A stretch of DNA of 42,527 nt from Sphingobacteriia bacterium (GTDB lineage Bacteria > Bacteroidota > Bacteroidia > J057 > RFSG01). Every line of letters starts with the position of its first letter. Positions within the stretch are counted from its first letter, which is position 1. A model generated the notes under the pieces. The model was not told the DNA's origin. It made no database searches and worked only from the letters and a program-made list of their open reading frames with translations. The stretch spans positions 1-42,527 of the forward strand of contig RFSG01000012.1 in the NCBI GenBank assembly GCA_009924095.1, read 5' to 3'. The translations under genes and the position numbers were made by a program. Positions 36,616 through 42,527 of this stretch are shown here, in pieces.

Positions 36616-37205
36616 TAGTTTTTAATATATTTCTTTATTTTTTTATCGCCTAACCAAACAATTTGACCAGTTTGAATATCGGTTAATTCTATATCAATTT
36701 GATAATAGGTTACCTGCTCCTTATTATATTGATCAACAATTGAATTTATAGTGCCTTGAAGAATCACATCCGCGCCTAATTCTTTACCCCACTTCTTTTT
36801 GCTTTCAGGAGAGGCAAACTCTTGTTGATCTGCTTTTTCAGTTCTCAATTCATTTCTTTTTTCACCCGCCTGAACCAAAATAACTTGTTGATATTTAATA
36901 ACCGCTTTTTCAATATCCCGAATGAAAGTTTCTGCATCAATATGTTCATGGCTTTTGTTGCGCACCAATCCCACTACAAGCACTGGTTTACGTCCATTTT
37001 CCTGACGAAATGACTCAAACCAATCCACTTTTAAAAATTGTGTGGTTAGCTCTTCTGCTGCCAAACGAGAGTCCGTATCATTCCAGCGGCCACTTAAATC
37101 TATCTGAGTATCCGTATCTACCCGACTTACCTTTCGGGAATTGGCGCAACCGACACCGAAAACAATAATTGTAATTAGGAAAAAGGGAAGGAAAATAGTT
37201 TTCAT
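36615..37205 (-). CDS. lpoB: penicillin-binding protein activator LpoB-like lipoprotein
   Basis: A 196-residue lipoprotein (GVGC, Cys20). The LpoB-type domain is visible in DLSGRWNDTDSRLAAEELTTQFL, VLVVGLVRNKSHEHIDAETFIRDIEKAVI, GKELGADVILQGTINSI and the closing YYQIDIELTDIQTGQIVWLGDKKIKK. In enterobacteria LpoB activates the peptidoglycan synthase PBP1b; whether the Bacteroidota version does so is not known to me. A near-perfect promoter precedes it, so it heads the minus-strand series lpoB, COG3014-like gene, Fur-type gene and onward. Confidence 0.85.
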   Translation of the reverse strand: MKTIFLPFFLITIIVFGVGCANSRKVSRVDTDTQIDLSGRWNDTDSRLAAEELTTQFLKVDWFESFRQENGRKPVLVVGLVRNKSHEHIDAETFIRDIEKAVIKYQQVILVQAGEKRNELRTEKADQQEFASPESKKKWGKELGADVILQGTINSIVDQYNKEQVTYYQIDIELTDIQTGQIVWLGDKKIKKYIKN

Positions 37206-37223
37206 AGTAATTTGCTTAGCCTA

Positions 37224-37255
37224 CAAATATACAACAAGCCGGTATCCTCCCCAAA
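37224..37255 (-). promoter_or_regulatory. Bacteroidota-type promoter for lpoB
   Basis: On the minus strand TTTG (37255-37252) is followed after 20 bases by TATATTTG (37231-37224). Both boxes match the Bacteroidota consensus (TTTG, then TAnnTTTG) exactly, and the -7 box ends 18 bases before the lpoB ATG. Confidence 0.7.
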
Positions 37256-37298
37256 AATGAAATGATTCACATATTAAAATGGATTAGTAATTTCGGAT

Positions 37299-37880
37299 AT
37301 GCTTAGGCTAAAACTAAAAACAGACCCTCGCTGGGTTGCTCTTGTACAGCGAAATCTTCAGGAAGTGCTGACGGATCATGCCTGGTGTGAACAAAAGGCG
37401 GTATCCAACGCCATCTCCTTAATTGTAAATTATCCCGAATATACCGGCCTGGTAAATACCTTAACCGAAATTGCCCAGGAAGAATTATTACATTTTCAGC
37501 AGGTACATCAAATTATACAAGCCCGGGGATTTACCTTCGGAAGAGAAAGAAAAGACGATTACGTAAATGAATTATATAAATTTATTCAACCCGGAAGAGG
37601 ACGACAACATTATTTAATGGATCGCCTATTATTTTCTGCCATGATAGAAGCTAGAAGTTGTGAACGATTTAAAGTGCTAGCAGAAAATATTGAAGACCCT
37701 GAATTAATTAAATTTTATGAAACTTTAATGATTTCAGAAGCGCAACATTATACTGTTTTTATTGGATTAGCACGTGAATATGTAACTGAATTTCCAGTAG
37801 AAAAAAGATGGGAAGAATTTCTGGAATTTGAAGCAGAAGTAATTCAACGATATGGACAATCCGAAAGAATTCATGGATAA
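37299..37880 (+). CDS. miaE: tRNA-(ms2io6A)-hydroxylase
   Basis: A 193-residue ferritin-like di-iron enzyme that hydroxylates ms2i6A at position 37 of tRNA. Putative iron ligands are E31 (WCEQKA), E62 and H65 (EELLH), E117 (IEARSCERF), E147 and H150 (EAQH), as in the MiaE family. The opening DPRWVALVQRNLQEVLTDHAWCE is typical. MiaE requires MiaA and MiaB products, whose genes are not in this window. It starts with ATG 37299, divergent from lpoB. Confidence 0.94.
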   Translation: MLRLKLKTDPRWVALVQRNLQEVLTDHAWCEQKAVSNAISLIVNYPEYTGLVNTLTEIAQEELLHFQQVHQIIQARGFTFGRERKDDYVNELYKFIQPGRGRQHYLMDRLLFSAMIEARSCERFKVLAENIEDPELIKFYETLMISEAQHYTVFIGLAREYVTEFPVEKRWEEFLEFEAEVIQRYGQSERIHG

Positions 37881-38289
37881 TACTTCAGAAACGATTGATG
37901 ATTTTATTATTTCCTTAGCTGACCCGCAGGTACAGAAAGATACAAAAACCTTAATTATATTACTCGAAAAAATATCGGGCTTCCCACCTAAAATAGTAGC
38001 CAAAGGAATGATAGGCTTTGGAACCTATACTTATAAATATGCAAGTGGACACCAGGGGGTTTCTTTCCTTGTAGGATTTGCCCCTAGAAAAAATAAATTT
38101 TCACTTTATCTTAATACTGGCCATGCTGCCTTTACAGATGAATTATCCAAATTGGGAAAATATAAATCTGGAAAAGGATGTTTATATATCTCGAAATTAT
38201 CTGATATTAATCAGGATGTTTTAGAAATATTAGTTCGTAAATCAATTGATTTTATTAAAACTACTTATGCCCCTTATAATAATTTTTAA
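37873..38289 (+). CDS. DUF1801 domain protein
   Basis: About 138 residues of the DUF1801 family (YdhG-like, alpha/beta fold). The blocks IVAKGMIGFGTYTYKY, SFLVGFAPRKNKFSLYL, LGKYKSGKGCLYISKLSDI and the C-terminal helix with IDFIK are characteristic. The function is unknown. ATG 37873 gives an 8-base overlap with the miaE stop, and translational coupling is likely; an earlier ATG at 37852 would overlap by 29 bases. Confidence 0.85.
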   Translation: MDNTSETIDDFIISLADPQVQKDTKTLIILLEKISGFPPKIVAKGMIGFGTYTYKYASGHQGVSFLVGFAPRKNKFSLYLNTGHAAFTDELSKLGKYKSGKGCLYISKLSDINQDVLEILVRKSIDFIKTTYAPYNNF

Positions 38290-38292
38290 TAG

Positions 38293-38976
38293 TTAACTTT
38301 TGGTATCATTTCCTTTGGATTGCATTTGAAATCCTAATTTGTCGCCGGCTCTATTTTCATTTCTAGATATTTTTTCTTCGACCGTTAATTGTTGAATTAA
38401 ATAAAATGGGGATGCCATAAAATCGGTTTGAGAAGAAACATAAACACATTGTAAAACAATTTGTTCGAGAGATTCATCATTTAAAGGAGTTTCGCTTAGC
38501 CCGGGTTGTAAAAAATTTAAGGGTCGTACGCCTTCCACCCAATACAAAGCATCTTTATGAATCCATATTCGGGCTACTAAATGACCCATATCCTGCATAC
38601 GTAAATACCGGAAAGAATCGGCCATAAAATTGTAAATTAATATCTGTCCGAAATAAGCATTTTCAGGAAACTCAATTAAATGAGGATGCCGCATCACCGG
38701 ATGATCTTCAGGTAATGCCATAATATTAGAATGCATTTGAAATACCAACAAATCACCTGAAAACCTGAGTCGAAATTCTAATTCCCCTTCTACTTCAAAT
38801 TTTACGGGAATAGGAGGATTAGAGGATTTAAAAGATTCCGTTAATTGCCCTGATAATTTTCGGGTAATTTCTTGCATCCGATTAAAATATCCAAGGGTTT
38901 GAATATATAAAGATTGTTTCATAGAAGCCTTTTGGGTCATTTCGGCTTGTACTTCTTGAAGGGTGATTTTTTTCAT
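38293..38976 (-). CDS. hypothetical protein downstream of dnaG
   Basis: A 227-residue soluble protein that I do not recognise. It opens with an amphipathic helix (MKKITLQEVQAEMTQK), followed by alternating beta-like segments (VKFEVEGELEFRLRFSGDLLVFQMHSN, FGQILIYNFMADSFRYLRM, RIWIHKDALYWVEG). No signal peptide, membrane helix or catalytic motif is seen. The ATG overlaps the dnaG stop by four bases (ATGA), so it is co-translated with primase. A replication-linked role would be a guess. It ends 3 bases from the converging DUF1801 gene. Confidence 0.75.
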   Translation of the reverse strand: MKKITLQEVQAEMTQKASMKQSLYIQTLGYFNRMQEITRKLSGQLTESFKSSNPPIPVKFEVEGELEFRLRFSGDLLVFQMHSNIMALPEDHPVMRHPHLIEFPENAYFGQILIYNFMADSFRYLRMQDMGHLVARIWIHKDALYWVEGVRPLNFLQPGLSETPLNDESLEQIVLQCVYVSSQTDFMASPFYLIQQLTVEEKISRNENRAGDKLGFQMQSKGNDTKS

Positions 38977-40925
38977 AATCTTTTAATAACAGTGCCTGGT
39001 TTTAAATTGTGTTCACGATCCAGTTGTTTTAAGCGATAATATTGACGAAGGATTTCATTCACCTTTTCTTCTTCAGCATTTTCCTCAACTGCAGTTTTTA
39101 ATTTTTGTTCTACTTCCGTTAATAAACGATCTAAATGGTAGCAAATATAACGATGCAGCGCAGATTCGGCGCTTTTTACCAATTTATAATCTAAGGTAGG
39201 CACATCATAGGATATCTTAGACCATTGCGGGCTTAATTCTTCCCGAATGACTAATAATTCAGCGACAGTCATGGAAATTTCTGCATCGGTATGATTTAAT
39301 AATAAATCTAAGTCAAGCGGTAAATTATGATGAATTCTATCAAACAAAATTTTTTTTATTTTTTCATAAAAATCATTCGAAAAAACAAAATCATTTAATT
39401 CAACAAATAAATATTGGGATAAGGTTACTTTGGATAATTCTGCATTAATGGCATCGGATACGGGCATTATTTTATCTCCATGATTGAGCAATAATCGAAT
39501 TAATTCTTTTTCTTGAGCGCTGCTATCAAAAGGATTATAAGAATACGCAGGAATTGGAGAAACAGGGCTTGCTTCAGTAGATTCGGGAAGTTTTAAGGCG
39601 GCTTTGGCTGCTTGTTTTCCGGCTTCAATTAAATGCCGATTTACTGCACTAATTAAAGTTTGTTCTGGGAAATGCAATTTACGAGCAGCTTCCTGAATCC
39701 AAGCCTGGCTCAATAAGGGATCAGATATTCGGGCAATACTTCCTGCTATTTGATCTGCCAATGCTGCCAAAGTTCCAGGCTCCTGAATATTTCCGGGCAT
39801 GGAATATTTTCGGAATTCCACAAAATCCATGGAATGCGCAGCAATAAATTCGCGCAATCCATCCGGCCCTGAATTACGAACATAAGAATCTGGATCCTCC
39901 CCTTCTGGTAATACTACAATTTTAACGTCTAATTCTTTTTCTAATAAAATATCAATTGCCCGCAGGGATGCATTTATTCCAGCTTTATCTGCATCATTTA
40001 ATAATACCACTTTCTTAGCTAATCGTGCCAATGTTTTTACCTGATATTCAGATAAAGCCGTTCCGGAAACTGATACTACATTTTTAATTCCCCGCTGATG
40101 TAAACTAATTACATCTAAATATCCTTCTACTAATATTACCTGAGATTGTTGACGAATTTCTTCCCTTGCAAAATATAATCCATATAATACTTCGCTTTTA
40201 TGATAAATTTCTGATTCCGGTGAATTTACATATTTAGCAATATTTGAAACCGAAGATAATATTCGACCTCCAAATCCACTTATTTTTCCATTAGGTTGAT
40301 GAATCGGAAATATTACTCTTCCTCTAAAACGATCCATTAACCTAGGACTTCCTTCCGGTTGAATACTTAATCCAGTTTGTAATAAATGTTCCGGACTATA
40401 TTGATGCTCTAATGCTTGTTGGGTGAAGCTATCTCTTTGTTCAGGATTATATCCTAACTGAAATTGACGAATAATCTCTTCAGATAATCCTCTTTCTAAA
40501 AAATATCCTAATCCTAATTGTTTTCCTTCTTCATTTTCCCATAATTGTTTACTAAAATATTTCGTAGCAAATTCATTTAATACAAATAAACTTTGTTTAC
40601 GACTTTCCTGATCTTTAAATTCCGGATCATCTTGAACTTCTATTTCTATTCCATATTTACGGGCTAAATGTTGAAGGGCTTCTACATAAGTATATCCTTC
40701 CACTTCCATTAAAAAGGAAATCAAATTTCCGCCTTTTCCGCTACTAAAATCTTTAAATATTCCTTTGGCAGGATTAACCGTAAAGGAGGGTGTTTTTTCA
40801 GTTTTAAAGGGAGATAATCCAATCCAATTTGTACCTCTTTTTTTCAAGGTGACATAATCATTAATAACTTCCAGAATATCGGCAGCCTGATATATTTCTG
40901 CAACCTTTGATTCAGGAATCCGCAT
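38973..40925 (-). CDS. dnaG: DNA primase, zinc ligands replaced
   Basis: A 650-residue DnaG that makes RNA primers for replication. The N-terminal domain keeps the fold (LKKRGTNWIGLSPF, EKTPSFTVNPAKGIFKDF), but the usual Cys-x2-His/Cys-x2-Cys zinc ligands are S38, K41, D59 and S62. The TOPRIM core is intact: VILVEGYLDV (E267, D271), NDADKAG (310-316) and GEDPDSY (342-348); KYVNSPES precedes it. The C-terminal part resembles the helicase-binding region. I recall the same LSPF...KDFSSGKGGN pattern in Flavobacteriia, so this is probably a clade feature and not a defect. The gene follows the SDR gene by 18 bases. Confidence 0.95.
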   Translation of the reverse strand: MRIPESKVAEIYQAADILEVINDYVTLKKRGTNWIGLSPFKTEKTPSFTVNPAKGIFKDFSSGKGGNLISFLMEVEGYTYVEALQHLARKYGIEIEVQDDPEFKDQESRKQSLFVLNEFATKYFSKQLWENEEGKQLGLGYFLERGLSEEIIRQFQLGYNPEQRDSFTQQALEHQYSPEHLLQTGLSIQPEGSPRLMDRFRGRVIFPIHQPNGKISGFGGRILSSVSNIAKYVNSPESEIYHKSEVLYGLYFAREEIRQQSQVILVEGYLDVISLHQRGIKNVVSVSGTALSEYQVKTLARLAKKVVLLNDADKAGINASLRAIDILLEKELDVKIVVLPEGEDPDSYVRNSGPDGLREFIAAHSMDFVEFRKYSMPGNIQEPGTLAALADQIAGSIARISDPLLSQAWIQEAARKLHFPEQTLISAVNRHLIEAGKQAAKAALKLPESTEASPVSPIPAYSYNPFDSSAQEKELIRLLLNHGDKIMPVSDAINAELSKVTLSQYLFVELNDFVFSNDFYEKIKKILFDRIHHNLPLDLDLLLNHTDAEISMTVAELLVIREELSPQWSKISYDVPTLDYKLVKSAESALHRYICYHLDRLLTEVEQKLKTAVEENAEEEKVNEILRQYYRLKQLDREHNLKPGTVIKRL

Positions 40926-40943
40926 AATGATTAAATAAAAAAA

Positions 40944-41708
40944 TTAATGATTACGGTGAATCATTCGCGCACCTGCCTGATTGGCACTTAACATCACCAC
41001 TTCAGATAATACCACATGTGCAGGTTGTTGAATAATATAATAAATAACGTCTGCCACTTCTTCAGGGGTTAATGGATTAACGCCTTGATAAACATTTGCA
41101 GCACGTTGGGTATCGCCATGAAATCTAACCTCACTAAATTCTGTTTCCACCATGCCTGGATGAATAACACTTACCTTAATTCCTTTATCCAATAATTCCA
41201 TTCGTAAGGCTTGTGTCAAGGCATCTACGCCAGCTTTGGTAGCACAATATACAGTACCATTTGCATAGGGATCAATTCCTGCAATAGAGCCTACATGTAA
41301 TATATGTCCACGTTTATGGGGTATCATTTTTTGGGCTGCAATTCTGCTAACATAAGCCAATCCTTTAAGATTCGTATCAATCATTTCATCCATATCCGAT
41401 AAAAGGGATTGAGCAAGAGGATCCAACCCTCGGGATAAACCTGCATTATTAATTAATATAGTGGGTGCAGGTAAATTCCCCAATGCCGTTTCTACTTCAT
41501 TCGCATTTCGAACATCAAATGATAAAGGAATAACATTTACAGAATAATTATTTTGTAATTCTTTTTGTAAATCTATTAATCGCTCTAATCGTCGGCCGGT
41601 AATAATTAAATCCCATCCTGCTTTTGCAAACTTAGTTGCACATGCTTTACCAATTCCAGAGGTTGCCCCGGTAATCCAAGCAATAGAGGCATTTTCTTTA
41701 CTTTCCAT
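40944..41708 (-). CDS. short-chain dehydrogenase/reductase, YdfG-like
   Basis: A 254-residue classical SDR. TGATSGIG (13-20) binds NADP, with GRRLERL following as for NADP preference; NNAG is at 87-90. Catalytic residues N113, S141, Y154 and K158 (VYCATKAGV) are intact. It looks like the YdfG/serine or 3-hydroxy-acid dehydrogenase group; the substrate is unknown. It lies 2 bases after the porT stop and 18 before dnaG, within one minus-strand unit. Confidence 0.93.
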   Translation of the reverse strand: MESKENASIAWITGATSGIGKACATKFAKAGWDLIITGRRLERLIDLQKELQNNYSVNVIPLSFDVRNANEVETALGNLPAPTILINNAGLSRGLDPLAQSLLSDMDEMIDTNLKGLAYVSRIAAQKMIPHKRGHILHVGSIAGIDPYANGTVYCATKAGVDALTQALRMELLDKGIKVSVIHPGMVETEFSEVRFHGDTQRAANVYQGVNPLTPEEVADVIYYIIQQPAHVVLSEVVMLSANQAGARMIHRNH

Positions 41709-41710
41709 TG

Positions 41711-42394
41711 TTATTCAAAATTAAGAGAAAGTGTTATCATTTGGCTAGATAAACGACTAACCGCCCCACCAAAATAGGTATTATTAGGATTGTAAATATT
41801 TAATACCCCTAAAGAATATCGAATTTCCGGACATAATTTTATTCTTTCCCCATATAAATCCACTCCTGCTCCAAGTTCAATACAAAAATCCAATGGATTC
41901 GTTTTAATTAAATTTTGATTATTTCTGACCTTTTTATTACTACTCACATTGGCACTAAATTTAAATCCCGTAATTACATATACTCGTTTATTCTTATAAA
42001 AATTAGATTTCATTCTAACTAAAAAAGGTAAATCTAAATAAGCTGCTTCCAATCTTCGGGTAGATATACTATCCGTCATATAATAACTATAATTTCTCTG
42101 TTGAATCGCAACACAAGGAATAAATCGGAAATCAAAATTACGAGCAAGTTTAATATTAGAAATTAATCCCAAAGTAATTCCAACCCTACTTTGAATTTCA
42201 ATTTTATATAAAGTTTGTTTTAAAGCAGGTTCGTATAAAGGCAATCGGGTACGCGTATTCATATCCGTAAAATTCAATGCCATTAGAAATCCGAAATTAT
42301 ATTTTTTCAGATCCCATCGTCTATTATTTACTTGTGCTGATACACTTATACAAGTAAATAAAAAGAGGCAAAGAATTAAATGCTTTATTTTCAT
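41711..42394 (-). CDS. porT: PorT-family outer-membrane protein (type IX secretion)
   Basis: A 227-residue outer-membrane beta-barrel of the PorT family, a component of the type IX secretion system. The signal peptide ends near SVSAQ. Characteristic segments: YNFGFLMALNFTDMNTR near the mature N-terminus, LEAAYLDLPFLVRMKS, YVITGFKFSANV, FCIELGAGVDLYG and PEIRYSLGVLN. The start is set at ATG 42394, giving an ATGA overlap with the upstream methyltransferase stop; an earlier ATG at 42418 would lie inside that gene. The menG/ubiE-porT order is one I know from other Bacteroidota. Its presence fits the three T9SS-signal proteins in this window. Confidence 0.88.
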   Translation of the reverse strand: MKIKHLILCLFLFTCISVSAQVNNRRWDLKKYNFGFLMALNFTDMNTRTRLPLYEPALKQTLYKIEIQSRVGITLGLISNIKLARNFDFRFIPCVAIQQRNYSYYMTDSISTRRLEAAYLDLPFLVRMKSNFYKNKRVYVITGFKFSANVSSNKKVRNNQNLIKTNPLDFCIELGAGVDLYGERIKLCPEIRYSLGVLNIYNPNNTYFGGAVSRLSSQMITLSLNFE

Positions 42395-42527
42395 TTTTCC
42401 AAAACATATAAGGCACAAATGCCTAAGGTTAAGGGATAATATTTAGCAGTTTTAAACCCTGCGTTAAGGCATCGATCCGTAAATTTTTTTCCTTCCGGAA
42501 ATGCAGCTACTGATTCTGGTAAATAGG
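42391..42527 (-). CDS. ubiE: menaquinone/ubiquinone methyltransferase, C-terminal end (partial)
   Basis: The last 44 codons, read from the window edge: YLPESVAAFPEGKKF, then LNAGF and PLTLGICALYVLEK before TGA. This is the closing segment of UbiE/MenG, which methylates demethylmenaquinone in the respiratory quinone pathway. The N-terminus lies outside. The stop overlaps the porT ATG by four bases, so both genes are in one transcript. Confidence 0.88.
   Translation of the reverse strand, partial: YLPESVAAFPEGKKFTDRCLNAGFKTAKYYPLTLGICALYVLEK

Overview
The window is a chromosomal stretch of an AT-rich bacterium of the phylum Bacteroidota, probably an uncultured or little-studied gliding or surface-active lineage; I cannot place it below phylum. 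The pointers are type IX secretion (T9SS): a porT-type gene, a gldB-type lipoprotein gene and three secreted proteins with T9SS C-terminal sorting domains. Further pointers are a MenG/UbiE-porT neighbourhood, a primase with the zinc-less N-terminus that I recall from other Bacteroidota, and promoter candidates of the Bacteroidota form (TTTG or TTG, then TAnnTTTG) in place of Shine-Dalgarno-rich starts. There is no sign of phage, insertion sequence, CRISPR or rRNA, and I found no tRNA by eye.

Layout. 1-3.3 kb, plus strand: the end of an FtsX/LolE-type permease gene, parE (broken by a frameshift near 2097) and a DUF268 methyltransferase-like gene. 3.5-4.5 kb: a hypothetical gene interrupted by an in-frame stop, a gene-free AT-rich stretch and a clear terminator. 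4.5-11.9 kb, minus strand: two large secreted repeat proteins that share an Ig-like module of about 85 residues (12 copies in one, 6 in the other). 12-15.4 kb: a small protein with a UvrD-C-terminal-like fold, a polytopic membrane protein, and the cmk-ispH pair. 15.5-21 kb, plus strand: an envelope cluster (outer-membrane barrel, small lipoprotein, cytochrome-like/beta-propeller lipoprotein, FG-GAP T9SS protein) and a PaiB-like flavin protein. 21-26.3 kb, minus strand: a plant-like GDP-mannose 3,5-epimerase, gldB, gcvT, comB and an RlmI-type methyltransferase. 26.5-29.6 kb, plus strand: a PaaN-type aldehyde dehydrogenase, a transaldolase-like aldolase and an FkbM methyltransferase. 29.6-37.2 kb, minus strand: lpoB, a COG3014-like lipoprotein, a Fur-family regulator, a STAS protein, purA, pabB, a glycosyltransferase and a CaiB/BaiF CoA-transferase, closely packed. 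37.3-38.3 kb: miaE and a DUF1801 gene. 38.3-42.5 kb, minus strand: menG/ubiE (partial), porT, an SDR gene, dnaG and a hypothetical gene, nearly all overlapping or touching.

How it fits together. Most genes are housekeeping (replication, purine, folate, isoprenoid, tRNA modification). The accessory flavour is cell-surface biology: T9SS machinery and gliding genes sit in the same 42 kb as three T9SS cargo proteins and an envelope cluster. I see no obvious new defence or mobile system. The best candidates for something undescribed are the tandem repeat-protein pair (4469-11871) and the 15468-20329 envelope cluster.
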